DNA of 64,000 nucleotides from positions 1,922,001 to 1,986,000 of the forward strand of contig NZ_JAQNDL010000001.1 of the NCBI RefSeq assembly GCF_028368995.1, in the 5' to 3' direction. The translations under genes were made by a program, and so were the position numbers. A model generated the notes under the pieces. The model worked only from the letters and a program-made list of their open reading frames with translations, had not been told where the DNA came from and ran no database searches. The DNA is from Nannocystis bainbridge. Lineage in GTDB: Bacteria > Myxococcota_A > Polyangia > Nannocystales > Nannocystaceae. Positions 53,731 to 63,270 of the stretch are shown piece by piece (position 1 is the first letter of the stretch; the number at the start of each line of letters is the position of its first letter).

Positions 53731-55034
53731 ATCAGCGCCGTGAACTGCGGATCGCTCGGATACTGGTCGGCGACCGTGCGCGCCGTCGCCACGTTGCCGC
53801 GGGTGCAGTGGATGCGCACGCGCATCAGGTCGCGGATGTCCGCGCTGGGGCTGCGCGGGAAATCGCGCCGGTGCTCGTCCAGCAGCGACAGGGCCAGGCT
53901 GGTGTTGCCCGCGGCCAGCGCGGCCTTGGCCTCGTCGAGGATCCGGTGCTCGGCGGCCAGGCTGTTGCGGCGCGCGCTCGACGGATCTTCGACCGGCGGG
54001 GCGCTCACGGGCGGCGGCGGAGCGCTGCGGCGCGCCGGACGACGCGGCGCGACAGTCGGCGGCGAGGGCTCGCTCCCGATCGCGGCCTTTGATGATTCGT
54101 CCTCACCGGCCGACTGCGGTGATTCGTCCTCGCCGGCCGACTGCGGTGATTCACCCGCCACCGGCAATGCTGCCTCGCCCGCCTTTGAGGATTCGCCCCC
54201 ACCATTCGCTTGCGCTGATTCCCCCGCCTCGCCGCTCGCCGCGGCCTGCGGTGATTCCTGCGCCTCGACGCCTCGCGCGCCGACGGCAGCGATCGCCGGC
54301 CCGGTCGACTCCTCGCGCAGCCCCGCCATCAGCGCCGCCGCGGCCACCACCGTGGCCACGATCGCCGCCGCCCCCAGCAGCAGCCCCGAGCGCGGCGCCG
54401 CCTGCCCGGCAGCCGCCACCGGGCCCAGCTGCGCCGGGATCGGCCCCGACAGCGCCGCGCTCAGGCGATCGAGCTCGCCCGGGGCCGGCCCCTGCTGCAG
54501 ACAGTGGCGCTGGATCAGCAGCGCCCAGCCGGCCGCGCCAAGCGTCGCCGCGAACGCCTGGCAGCGGCGGCGAGCCAGGCGCAGGCGCGAATAGATGGTG
54601 TTGAGCGGGGCCCCGAGCGCCTCCGACACCTCCGGCGCCGACAGGCCCTCGCCGTCGCACAGCATCAGCACCTCGCGCTGGTCTTCGGGCAGCTCGCGCA
54701 GCACCGCCTCGAGCGTCCAGGCCGCCTCGCTGCGCGACATCGGCTCCTCGCGGGCCTCGCGGGCCGTCTCGGCGTCGGTCAGCGCCTGCGCCTTGCGCAT
54801 GTGGCGGGCGTAGCCACGGCGCAGGTGGCGGACGTGGTTCCACACCACCGCCGTCAGCCACGGCTTCAGCGGGCGCGTCAGGTCGACGCTCTCCAGCTGG
54901 CGGAACACCGAGACCCACACCTCTTGCGCGACGTCGTGCAGCTGCTCGGGTGGGACGCCGAAGTGACGCGCGAGCCGCCACACGTGCGCGGCGTGCTCGG
55001 TGTAAATGGCGGCGAACTTCGGGTCGCGGGTCAT
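53712..55034 (-). CDS. ECF sigma factor with C-terminal membrane segment and extension
   Basis: A 440-aa protein from ATG 55034. Region 2 (AAIYTEHAAHVWRLARHFGVP, DVAQEVWVSVFRQLESVDLTRPLKPWL) and region 4 (LRELPEDQREVLMLCDGEGLSAPEVSEAL, NTIYSRLRLARRRC) cover 1-175. A hydrophobic helix follows (about 217-240, LLLGAAAIVATVVAAAALMAGL), then an acidic Ser/Glu repeat (ESPQSAGED twice) and a helical TPR-like end. A sigma factor that carries its own membrane anchor may be held at the membrane and released or controlled through its tail instead of by a separate anti-sigma. Confidence 0.85.
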   Translation of the reverse strand: MTRDPKFAAIYTEHAAHVWRLARHFGVPPEQLHDVAQEVWVSVFRQLESVDLTRPLKPWLTAVVWNHVRHLRRGYARHMRKAQALTDAETAREAREEPMSRSEAAWTLEAVLRELPEDQREVLMLCDGEGLSAPEVSEALGAPLNTIYSRLRLARRRCQAFAATLGAAGWALLIQRHCLQQGPAPGELDRLSAALSGPIPAQLGPVAAAGQAAPRSGLLLGAAAIVATVVAAAALMAGLREESTGPAIAAVGARGVEAQESPQAAASGEAGESAQANGGGESSKAGEAALPVAGESPQSAGEDESPQSAGEDESSKAAIGSEPSPPTVAPRRPARRSAPPPPVSAPPVEDPSSARRNSLAAEHRILDEAKAALAAGNTSLALSLLDEHRRDFPRSPSADIRDLMRVRIHCTRGNVATARTVADQYPSDPQFTALMKRCKA

Positions 55035-55070
55035 GGGGTCTTCTGGGCTGCCCGGCTCCGGGGCGTTCCG

Positions 55071-55913
55071 TCACTGGCTTGCACGAAATTCGAGGCCGAG
55101 CCCGCCGGCGAAGAAAAACCGAGTGATTCCGTAGCTCCCGCCGGCGCCTCGGGGCTCCAGCGGCGGCAGCAGCGGGCCGCCCGAGGCCCCGAGCCACAGG
55201 CCGACGACCCGGTGAAACCACCACACCAGCCCCGGCGCCGCGTGGACGTTGAAGGTCGGGACCGCGCGGTTCCACGCCGCCCCGCCGCGCCCGGCCAGCG
55301 CCCCGCCCTCGACCCCCGCGCACAGCAAAAAATCGACGCGCCGGGTCGGCAGCACCCCGCAGCCGCGCACCAGCAGCGAGCCGCGGACCCAGTCCGAGCG
55401 GAACGCCGGGTCGTCGGGCCGCAGCCGCAGGCCGTCGACCCCGTCGGCCGCGAGCCCGAGCTCGAGCCGCGCGTGCTTCCACACCACCCCGAGGATCGCC
55501 TGCCCGCCGCCAAAGGCCCCGCGCGGCAGCAGCCCGAGCCCGACCTGCCCGGCCAGGCGCACGTGCAGCGCGGGCCGCCGCTTCGCCGGCGCCTCGTCGA
55601 CCGCCCAGGTGCGCCACACGGTGTCGGCGTAATGGATGAAGTCGTCGACCAACTCGAAGCAATGGCCCGACTCGACCGCCGGCCGCTCGGTGGTCCCGAA
55701 CTCGCCGCGCGCCGCCGTCTCGAGCCGCCAGGTCTGCGCGTCGACGCGGGTCACGCGGGCGCGAAAATCGGTCACCGCCGAGCGCGGCACGTCGGCCACG
55801 GTCGTCTGCAGCCGCGCCCGCACGTCCGCGGCCGTCGGGCACTCGGGCGGAGCCTGCCACGCCACGGCCGGCGCGGACGCCAGCAGCAGCGACAGCGAGA
55901 AGGGGGCGAGCAC
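55071..55913 (-). CDS. exported hypothetical protein, probably in operon with the ECF gene
   Basis: About 280 aa from GTG 55913 (no ATG in frame at the signal peptide). Signal VLAPFSLSLLLASAPAVAW, mature start QAPPECPTAADVRARL. The later part alternates beta strands (HVRLAGQVGLGLLPRGAFGGGQAILGVVW, ARLELGLAADG, PTFNVHAAPGLVWWFHRVVGLWLGASGG, FFFAGGLGLEFRASQ), suggesting an outer-membrane barrel. The APPECPT... opening plus such a barrel is common next to ECF genes in myxobacteria. The ECF gene starts 36 bp downstream. Confidence 0.65.
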   Translation of the reverse strand: MLAPFSLSLLLASAPAVAWQAPPECPTAADVRARLQTTVADVPRSAVTDFRARVTRVDAQTWRLETAARGEFGTTERPAVESGHCFELVDDFIHYADTVWRTWAVDEAPAKRRPALHVRLAGQVGLGLLPRGAFGGGQAILGVVWKHARLELGLAADGVDGLRLRPDDPAFRSDWVRGSLLVRGCGVLPTRRVDFLLCAGVEGGALAGRGGAAWNRAVPTFNVHAAPGLVWWFHRVVGLWLGASGGPLLPPLEPRGAGGSYGITRFFFAGGLGLEFRASQ

Positions 55914-56388
55914 CGCAGCGATGGTACCGGCCGGGCATTTGCTCCGGCAAGCGGCGGGACCGAGCAGCGGCGACGAGGCCCACAGTCGAGCTCGGCACAC
56001 GCCCGCTCCGGCGGCGCCGACCCGCGCAGGCCGCTTCACGCTCGATCGCGCAAGCTGGCCGCCGACCCGGGACGAGCCACCCATTTCACCCGCCGACCCG
56101 ACGCTGCGAGACGCGCTCGGACGAGGACGCGGCGCAAAGCACATGACCATTCGAGCATGTCCGAAAGATCATGCTCCGGACCGCCGCGCCCTCGCACGCG
56201 GCTCGTGAGGTCGATGCTCGCCTCGCGGAAATCCCATGGGACTCGGTACGCCTCGACGACCCCGAGCTCCCTCTTCGGCCGCGACTCCCAGCCGTCAAAT
56301 CAACGACATGTCCGCTCGAGCATGCCCCTTCGAGCATGCCCTTTCGAGCATGCCCCTTCGAGCATGCCCTGAGAGCCAGGCCGAGCGC
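55914..56388. other. spacer with CATG-family repeats
   Basis: 475 bp without a supported gene. It holds an inverted repeat at 56153-56176 (GAGCATG/CATGCTC) and the 14-bp tandem repeats at 56315-56370. Confidence 0.5.
56315..56370. repeat. 14-bp tandem repeat, four copies
   Basis: TCGAGCATGCCCCT starts at 56315, 56329, 56343 and 56357 with single-base changes. Each unit contains the GCATGC core of the dispersed CATGTCC family. It lies 18 bp beyond the stop of the minus-strand gene at 56389. Confidence 0.85.
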
Positions 56389-57654
56389 TCAATCCACGGC
56401 GAAGCGCCGCACCCACCACTGGTTGTTGTCGTCGTGATCGAGCCGGGTCAAGACGTGTCCGCCGACCACCAGGTAGTCGGCGCCGAAGGTCGCCGCGAGC
56501 GCCTCGCCGAGCTTGTCCTCGGACGGGTCGGAGAACCGCGAAGTCCACCGCACCTCGCCCTCACCGTCGAACAGGTGGACAGTCGCGGTCCAGTTGTCCC
56601 GCGCGTCGGCGCCGACGACGGCGACGTGGCCCCCCGCGCCCGCAGCCAATTGCTCCGGCCGGAGCCGCTGCATGGCGGTGTCGAGGGTGAGCTCGGTCCA
56701 CGCCGCTTGCTGATCGGCCGTCACACGCCGGACGATGTGCGCCCCGGGTTCGACGATTTGCCCGGCCAGCGCGAGACCGCCGTCGCCGAGGCTCGCGACC
56801 GACTTCCAGGCCGGGTTCAGCGGGTCGTCGAGCGCGAGCGAGAGCGCGGCGCCGGTGTCGGTGGCGAACGCGGCGAGCATCGGCCGCCGCTCTTCGTCGA
56901 AGAGGTGCCCGGGCACGAGGACCCGCTCGCCGACCACCACGACCTCGGCGGGGCTGACGATCGGGCCCTCCGCCGTCGCCGTCTCCCACACGATCTCGCC
57001 CGTCTCGAGATCGTGGCGGCGCACCAGCATCTGCCCCTCGACCGCGTTCGAGCCCGAGATCGCAAACAGCCCGTCGCCGGCGGCGGCGATGTCGATGATG
57101 AACTCCTCGGGCGGCGTCCATGAGCCCAGCTCCGTGCCGTCGGGGGCGAATCGATGAATCCCGGAGTGAGGGGTCGTCAGGACGATCTGCCCCCCGGTGG
57201 CGACGGTGATAGGTCCCCTGTCCGGCAGATCGATGGTCCACAGCTCGGCGCCGTCGGGCGCGAAGGCCCTCAGCTTGGAGAGCTCCTCGAACACGCCGGT
57301 GGTGCAGATGTAGATCGTGCCGTCCGGCGCCGCGGCGAGGTCCGTGAGCTGGCCCTTGCCCTGGCGGGTCCACACGACAGTGCCGGTCACCGTGCAGTCG
57401 GCGTCGCAGCCGTCGTTGGGCTCGTCGTTGCCGTCGTCGCAGGCCTCGCCGTCGCCGACCACGCCGTCGCCACACACCGCGGGCAGCGGCGCGCCGGTGG
57501 TCGAGCCGGTGGGCATCTCCCCGCCGGCCGGATCGCCGGTGGTGAGCACGGGCTCGTCGGTGGCGGATTCACCCTGCTGCGCGTCACCGACGATGATCGA
57601 GGGGACGCAGGCCGATAGAGCGAGCGCTGTGAGGGATAGGGCGGCAAATCGCAT
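56389..57654 (-). CDS. propeller lipoprotein with DUF4215 Cys repeat
   Basis: A 421-aa protein from ATG 57654. Lipobox LALSAC. About 55-90 is a Myxococcus Cys-rich repeat (CGDGVVGDGEACDDGNDEPN, DGCDADC; DUF4215). Then PQQ/SBBP-like blades (TDLAAAPDGTIYICTTG, LRAFAPDGAELWTIDLPD, VRRHDLETGEIVWETA). Exported and lipid-anchored; function unknown. Confidence 0.75.
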   Translation of the reverse strand: MRFAALSLTALALSACVPSIIVGDAQQGESATDEPVLTTGDPAGGEMPTGSTTGAPLPAVCGDGVVGDGEACDDGNDEPNDGCDADCTVTGTVVWTRQGKGQLTDLAAAPDGTIYICTTGVFEELSKLRAFAPDGAELWTIDLPDRGPITVATGGQIVLTTPHSGIHRFAPDGTELGSWTPPEEFIIDIAAAGDGLFAISGSNAVEGQMLVRRHDLETGEIVWETATAEGPIVSPAEVVVVGERVLVPGHLFDEERRPMLAAFATDTGAALSLALDDPLNPAWKSVASLGDGGLALAGQIVEPGAHIVRRVTADQQAAWTELTLDTAMQRLRPEQLAAGAGGHVAVVGADARDNWTATVHLFDGEGEVRWTSRFSDPSEDKLGEALAATFGADYLVVGGHVLTRLDHDDNNQWWVRRFAVD

Positions 57655-57899
57655 GGTGTTGTCCTCCACCGAAGCTCGTCCCCGGCCCCCACGGTTTCCG
57701 TCAAGGCGCCCGTCGATCGGGGAAAAAAGTTCGCGGGGCCCACGAAGCGAGGGCCGCACCTGCGAATCACTCCGCGTGCGCGACGCGTGCGCGCCGCCCA
57801 TCCGACCCGGGTCGGACCTGCTCGTGCGATCGAGTGACTCGGCGCGCACGCCACCGGCGAGACCGGCGAGCATCACCCCGGGCTCGCCGCGGTGACCCC

Positions 57900-59453
57900 T
57901 CACGGGCACAGCTTCATCAGCACCGTGTCGTAATCGTCGGCCGGCCCGACCAGGTGGCCGTCGAGCGCCATCGAGTCGCGGAACTGCCCCGCGACGTACA
58001 CCGCGCCCGCGGCGTCGAGCGCGACCTCGGAGCTGACCCCCCAGCTCTCCGCCCCGAACGACCGCGCCCACCGGGTCGCGCCGTCGACCTCGAGCTTGGC
58101 CACGAAGCCGTCGACCGCCGGGTTGCCGCTCAGGGAGATGCCGCCGAGATCGATGCCGCTCTGGAACTGGCCGGCGAGGGCCGTCCTGCCGGCCGCGTCG
58201 CCGGCGATGTCGAGGAGCCCCTGCTCCTCGTGCTCTCCCTGTCCGAACGCCAGCTGCCGCAGCGGCGCGCCCTCGCCGTCGAGCGTCAGCAAGAAGCCGT
58301 CGACCGAGCCGCTGCTGCCCAGCAGCGCCCCGCCGAATTCCAGCCCGCCGAAGAACGAGCCGCCGACGTGGACCCGACCCACGCCATCGGCCGCGAGCGT
58401 CGGAAAGTACGGCATGTGGGCCGGGTCGCCCGTGCTCACCAGCATCGGCTGCGGCTGGCCGTCGGCGGCGAAGCGCGCGACATACATGCTCATGGTCGTG
58501 AACGGCATCGGCGGCTGGTCGTCGCTGAGCGCCGAATGCTCGAACCGGCCCGACACCCACACCACGCCGTCGCCATCGACCGCCAGCCCGGTCGACTCGA
58601 AGCTCCCCGGCGCGTCGACGCCCATCGCCTGGCTCCACACGTGTTCGCCCGCCGCGTCGAGCGTCACCACGAAGCTGTTGTTGCTGTCGGGCTGCCCGAT
58701 CTGCCCGCCGCCGAAGTCGGTGGGCGTGCCGATGTCCGCCGCGAAGACCGTCTCGCCGTGCACGGCCGCGATCTGGGACACCCTGCCGACGGTGGCCATG
58801 TCCGAGCCCGCGAAGCTGCGGCTCCACAGGTGCTCGCCTTCGGGCGACAGCCGAGCGACGAGGACGTCCATGAAGCTCACCGCGGTCAGCTCTCCGCCGC
58901 CGAGATCGATCGAACCGCTGAACCGCCCGCCGAGCGCGATGCTGCCGTCGTCGTCGACCGCGACCTCGTCGATGCGCTGCTCGCCGAGACCGCCGAAATG
59001 GCGGCTCCACAGGTGATTGCCCTCGGTGTCGAACTTGGCCACGAACGCGTCGGGCCAATCGTCGGTGACGGCGAAGGTCTCACCGCCGAAGCTGGCGGGG
59101 TGGTGGAACTTGCCGACCAGGATCACATTGCCCCCGCCGTCGACGGCGAGGCCGAGCCCGTTGTAACCGGTGTCGGAGGCGGCGTCGAACTGCTTGATCC
59201 ACCGCACCTGGCCCGGCGCGCCGCAGAGCTCTTCCTCCGACTCGCCGTCGGTGCCGCTGCCGTCCGTCGTCGAGGTGCCGGTCGTCGAGGTGCCCGTCAT
59301 CCCCCCGCTCGTCGTCGGCGTCGCCCCCGTGGTCGACATGCCAGGCTCCTCATCCGTCGTCCCCGCGGACTCGGTGCTGTCCCCCGAATCCTTGGGCGGG
59401 CCACAGGCGAGCACGATCGAAGCGGCCAGGAATAACGGGCGGACAAACATCAT
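57900..59453 (-). CDS. SBBP-repeat propeller lipoprotein
   Basis: About 517 aa; ATG 59453 (59465 possible). Signal MMFVRPLFLAASIVLAC, Thr/Ser/Gly linker (about 20-70), then seven or more blades of the form GLAVDGGGNVILVGKFHHPASFGG... FVAKFDTEGNHLWSRHFGG. These are SBBP/beta-propeller repeats. A paralogue in layout of the gene at 51976. Confidence 0.8.
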   Translation of the reverse strand: MMFVRPLFLAASIVLACGPPKDSGDSTESAGTTDEEPGMSTTGATPTTSGGMTGTSTTGTSTTDGSGTDGESEEELCGAPGQVRWIKQFDAASDTGYNGLGLAVDGGGNVILVGKFHHPASFGGETFAVTDDWPDAFVAKFDTEGNHLWSRHFGGLGEQRIDEVAVDDDGSIALGGRFSGSIDLGGGELTAVSFMDVLVARLSPEGEHLWSRSFAGSDMATVGRVSQIAAVHGETVFAADIGTPTDFGGGQIGQPDSNNSFVVTLDAAGEHVWSQAMGVDAPGSFESTGLAVDGDGVVWVSGRFEHSALSDDQPPMPFTTMSMYVARFAADGQPQPMLVSTGDPAHMPYFPTLAADGVGRVHVGGSFFGGLEFGGALLGSSGSVDGFLLTLDGEGAPLRQLAFGQGEHEEQGLLDIAGDAAGRTALAGQFQSGIDLGGISLSGNPAVDGFVAKLEVDGATRWARSFGAESWGVSSEVALDAAGAVYVAGQFRDSMALDGHLVGPADDYDTVLMKLCP

Positions 59454-59770
59454 GGCTCGCAGCATACACCCGATCGCCGGGCCGCGATCCGGGGCGGAGC
59501 TCGCCGGGCGGATTGCCCCAGGCGCTGCAGATAACGGCGAGACCTTCGAGAATGGCGGGACTCGCCGCGACGGGTCGCTACATTCACGTCGCCGCCCCCG
59601 ATGCCTGCCTATCCACTGTCACGATCGCCGGGCTGCCCGCGGCGCGCACGCGAGGGAACCCACGCCCCCGGCCCCGGAGCTTGCTCGTTTCCGCACAACC
59701 GCGCCGACCGCGGATGCGATACCCTGGGGCCCACAAGGCCCAGCGGGCCGGAGAGACCGGAGGCCCAGAC

Positions 59771-60472
59771 GTGGAGCAGGACCGCAATTTCGTGTTCGAG
59801 CGCTATCTCCCGCTGCTCGATCCTGACAGCTTCTCCGACCTCGCTTTTTACCGCGAGCTCGAGCGCATCGGTTACCGCCAGATCTTGCTCGGCGGCACCG
59901 GCTCGGCCGACTTGCCGGGGCTGACGATGAAGATCAAGGAGCAGACCCGGCTGCAGGTCGTGCTCTACCCGGCCGGGCCCGACTCGCTGGCGCCGGCCGA
60001 CGTCGTGCTGCTGCCCGACGTGATGAACTCGAACTCGCACTACGCGCGGCCGTTCGGGTCCGGCTCGGTGGCCACGGCGATGCACGTGGCGCGTCGCGGC
60101 CTCAACTTCATCCCGCTGGCCTACTTCATCATGGGCAACAGCACCGCGCGCTGGTACTTCGACGCGTTCCTGGTCCCGTCGCCGAAGATCATCCTCGGCT
60201 ACGCCAATTATGCCCGCATGATCGGCTACCGCTACCTCGCGCTCGACTACGAGGACCCGGCGCTGGCGATCGACCCGGCCCTCATCGCCGCGCTCAAGCA
60301 GGTCTCCGGGCTCCACCTCGTCATCTCCGACGAGTTCGATCCGGCCAGCGGCGAGAAGGCGCTGCGCATGGGCGCCGACACCGTCGTGACGCCCTCCGAC
60401 ATGTACGAGGACGCCAGCGACCCGCTCCGCCTGGCCCGCGAATTCTACGACGCCCTGCTCAGGCCCGCGTGA
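59771..60472 (+). CDS. PcrB/geranylgeranylglyceryl phosphate synthase-like protein
   Basis: A 233-aa protein from GTG 59771, with GGAGG 7 bp upstream. ILLGGTGSADLPGLTMKIKEQTRLQVVLYPAG (about 38-69), APADVVLLPDVMNSNSHYARPF, IPLAYFIMGNSTARW and ALRMGADTVVTPSDMYED follow the TIM-barrel order of PcrB/GGGPS prenyltransferases. But the usual phosphate loops (E-GSGA and VGGGIRS) read LDYEDPA and ISDEFDP, so substrate or activity may differ. Coupled by a GTGA overlap to the cyclase gene. Confidence 0.7.
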   Translation: MEQDRNFVFERYLPLLDPDSFSDLAFYRELERIGYRQILLGGTGSADLPGLTMKIKEQTRLQVVLYPAGPDSLAPADVVLLPDVMNSNSHYARPFGSGSVATAMHVARRGLNFIPLAYFIMGNSTARWYFDAFLVPSPKIILGYANYARMIGYRYLALDYEDPALAIDPALIAALKQVSGLHLVISDEFDPASGEKALRMGADTVVTPSDMYEDASDPLRLAREFYDALLRPA

Positions 60473-62088
60473 ACGAACCGCCGCACGACCCCGCAGGCAC
60501 GTCCCCCCGCCTGCGCCTGCTCACCCGCCCGCGCGCCGCCGCCGGGCCCGACCTGCCGCTGCCGCCCCCGCGCGAGCTGCTGCGCGTGTTCGCGGTGGCG
60601 ATCGCCATCGGCTCGACCGCGGCCGTCGTCGGCGCCTACTACATCACCGTCGCCACCGAGTTCCCGCCGGGCGCGCTGCCGCAATTCCTGGTCGTGCTCG
60701 CCGGCCTCGTCGTCACCTCGATCGCCGTCGTCTACCTCCGTCACCTCCGCTTCGTCGACCGCCTGGGACCGTGGCTGCGCCGCCCCGGCGACAGCGTCGA
60801 CCTCGACGCCTGGCGCCAGGCGCTGAGCTGGCCGGCGCGCATCTCGATCTTCATCGGCCTGTCGGCGGTGGCCGTCGGCCTCTGCGCGGCGGCGATCATG
60901 ATCGCCATCACCGGCGACGTCTGGCTCGGCCTCCACATCGCCGTCGGCGGGCTGCTCGCCGCGGTGCTCGACGCGATCTTCGCCTGGCTCTACACCGACG
61001 CCGCGACCCGCCCGCTGCGCCGGGCCCTGATCGCGCGCAGCCCGATGCTGCCGGTCATCGGCCCCGGGATCGTCCGCCTCGGCCTCGGCGCCAAGATGGC
61101 GATCGTGATCGTCGGCGTGCAGCTGGCCGGGGCGGTGATCTCGGGCACCCTGGCCTATCGCGGCGCGAGCGCGGCGATCGCCGCCCACGAGCCGTCGGCG
61201 CTGGCGCTGCACATCCTCGTGGTCACCGCGATCGGCCTGCTCGTCAGCCTCTCGGGCTGCTTGCTGGTCACGCGTCACACCACCGACCCGCTGCGCGAGC
61301 TGACCGACCTCGTCGGCACGCTGACGCCCGACCAGCTGTCGCGCCGCGCCCTGCCGATCGGCGGCGACGAGGTCGGCCAGCTCAGCGCCGCCGTCAACGG
61401 CATGCTCGGCGGCCTCGAGGAGCGCGACTTCATCAAGGACGCCTTCACCCGCTACGTCACCCGCCAGGTCCGCGACGTGGTGATGCAGGGCGGGCTCGAG
61501 CTCGGCGGCGAGCTCGTCACGGCGACGATCCTGATGGCCGACATCCGCGGCTTCACCCCGCTGGTCGAGCACATGCCGCCGAAGCAGGTGGTGCGGATCT
61601 TGAACCGCTACTTCACCGAGATGGTCGAGGAGTGCATGGAGCACGGCGGCCTCATCGACAAGTTCATCGGCGACGCGATCCTCGTGGTGTTCGGCGCCCC
61701 GGTCCGGCTCGCCCCCGAGCTCTCGGCCCGCGCGGCGGCCCGCGCGGCCCTGGGCATGCAGCGCCGGCTCGCGCAGCTCAACGCCGCGCTCGCGGCGGAG
61801 GGCTCGCAGCCGCTGCGGATCGGCGTCGGCGTCCACACCGGCGAGGCGATCGCCGGCAACATCGGCGCGCCGCAGCGGCTCGACTACACGCTGATCGGCG
61901 ACTCGGTCAACACGGCGACCCGCATCGAGTCGGCGTGCAAAGAGGTCGGCCACGACGTGCTGATCTCGGAGGTCACGCGGGTATTGCTCGGCGACGCGGC
62001 GGTCGTGGGCGCGCCGGTGACGGTCCATCTCAAGGGCAAATCGCGCCCCACGGCGGTGTTCCCGCTGCTGGGCCTGAAGACCTCGTAA
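60469..62088 (+). CDS. membrane-bound class III adenylate/guanylate cyclase with HAMP domain
   Basis: A 539-aa protein from GTG 60469, overlapping the preceding stop. Several hydrophobic helices (about 37-260), a HAMP-like linker (about 262-320, TRHTTDPLRELTDLVGTLT), then a class III catalytic domain: metal Asp in ILMADIRGFTPLVE, LIDKFIGDAILVVFGAP (second Asp and the Lys), GVHTGEAIAGNIG, and RLDYTLIGDSVNTATRIE (Asp/Thr consistent with ATP choice; Asn-Arg for the transition state). All key residues appear present. Makes cAMP in response to a membrane signal. Confidence 0.9.
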   Translation: MNEPPHDPAGTSPRLRLLTRPRAAAGPDLPLPPPRELLRVFAVAIAIGSTAAVVGAYYITVATEFPPGALPQFLVVLAGLVVTSIAVVYLRHLRFVDRLGPWLRRPGDSVDLDAWRQALSWPARISIFIGLSAVAVGLCAAAIMIAITGDVWLGLHIAVGGLLAAVLDAIFAWLYTDAATRPLRRALIARSPMLPVIGPGIVRLGLGAKMAIVIVGVQLAGAVISGTLAYRGASAAIAAHEPSALALHILVVTAIGLLVSLSGCLLVTRHTTDPLRELTDLVGTLTPDQLSRRALPIGGDEVGQLSAAVNGMLGGLEERDFIKDAFTRYVTRQVRDVVMQGGLELGGELVTATILMADIRGFTPLVEHMPPKQVVRILNRYFTEMVEECMEHGGLIDKFIGDAILVVFGAPVRLAPELSARAAARAALGMQRRLAQLNAALAAEGSQPLRIGVGVHTGEAIAGNIGAPQRLDYTLIGDSVNTATRIESACKEVGHDVLISEVTRVLLGDAAVVGAPVTVHLKGKSRPTAVFPLLGLKTS

Positions 62089-62406
62089 GCCCGCGAGGTC
62101 GTCTGCGGGGGCCGGCGAGCGGATCGCCATGCAGGTCACCGGGGGGAATGGCGGGTCGCGCTCGCACGTAGTCGCCGCGGGGCGCCGGGCGAGCGCCGGG
62201 CGAACGTGGCAAACCGCGCTCGGGCTCGCCGCGTCGGCACCTCGTGAGCGCGAATGATTCGCGGCGCTCGGCTCGCTCGGAATGCGCGCTCGGGGTCGCC
62301 GCGCCAGACCGCCGCGCCCGCTCCGCGCGGCCTCGATCGCCATCGTGTTCGCGCCCGGGGCGGCCGCGGTGGACGGGACGTTCGCCTGCGGGTAAAAAGA
62401 TCTGTC
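62089..62406. other. intergenic, nothing firm
   Basis: 318 bp between same-strand genes. A loosely repeated CGCGCTCGGGSTCGCCGCG occurs twice (near 62215 and 62287). No gene supported. Confidence 0.4.
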
Positions 62407-63078
62407 ATGGGGACGAGCGACCTGAACTACCAGTGGGCGGTCCGGCGCCCGGCGTGGACAGTGCGCCAGGCCGGGGAGCTCGTACGCAACGTCGCCAATA
62501 CCGTCGAGGACGCGTGCCAGGTGCACTTCCCGCCCTCGGAGGGCTTCCGCACCGAGGCCACCGAGCTGAACGGACTGATCGAGGGTGTGCGCCTGTCGGT
62601 GTCCCGCGGCGAGTTCTCGGCGGTCGTCAGCGCCCAATGTTACGCCGAGAACCTATCCCTGGAGACATGTCCATCACGCCAGGTCGCGGTTCGCCTGGTC
62701 GCCGCCCGCCGCGACGGCGCGCCGCCGCCACCGAGCGTGGTCCGCCTGGTCCAGATCGCCGGCCCGGTCGCCCTGCTGCTCGGGGTCAGCGCGCTGGTGT
62801 TCGCGCTCATCTGCGCCGCCGCGGTCCCGGGCGTGGGCGGCTACTTCCGCCTGTCGCTATGGATGAGCTTCATGCTGATGATGGCCCCCGCGGTGGCCTG
62901 GCTGGCGGGCGCCCGCACCTCGATGCAGCTCGAGGCCGTCGAGGCCAGCCAGTCGGCGCTGTCGACCCGCGTGGCCGCCCTCGCCGACGCCAACGCCCGC
63001 TGGCAACGCCTGCTCGCCGTGGTCCACGATCAGCAGGTGGTGGTCGCCCAGTACAAGGCGCTGCCGTTCCGCCGGTGA
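62407..63078 (+). CDS. membrane protein with two C-terminal helices, hypothetical
   Basis: A 223-aa protein from ATG 62407. The first 115 residues are soluble (TVRQAGELVRNVANTVEDACQ; SRGEFSAVVSAQCYAENLS); two transmembrane helices (about 118-140 and 150-172) and a short coiled end follow. Cytoplasmic N-terminus inferred. The codons for ETCPS contain one CATGTCC copy. No family recognised. Confidence 0.6.
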   Translation: MGTSDLNYQWAVRRPAWTVRQAGELVRNVANTVEDACQVHFPPSEGFRTEATELNGLIEGVRLSVSRGEFSAVVSAQCYAENLSLETCPSRQVAVRLVAARRDGAPPPPSVVRLVQIAGPVALLLGVSALVFALICAAAVPGVGGYFRLSLWMSFMLMMAPAVAWLAGARTSMQLEAVEASQSALSTRVAALADANARWQRLLAVVHDQQVVVAQYKALPFRR

Positions 63079-63100
63079 GCCGGGCGAGGTTCGTGGTGCG

Positions 63101-63126
63101 ATGATATGTCCCTTTGGACATATCAT
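63101..63126. terminator. 11-bp CATGTCC-family hairpin
   Basis: ATGATATGTCC (63101-63111) and GGACATATCAT (63116-63126) pair perfectly around CTTT, 22 bp after the stop at 63078. No T-run. Likely 3' hairpin of the upstream gene. Confidence 0.65.
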
Positions 63127-63270
63127 CATGGTTTCGCTAGAAAATCTGAACACCTCGACCTGCCGAGGTCCATGCCGGTGGATGCTTCGCTGCTGCTTGC
63201 TGCGTCAGCCGACTGGCTCGAGCCGCGGCACGCTTGTTGTCGGAGCAGCGAGCTCCTGCTGTGAGCAGGA

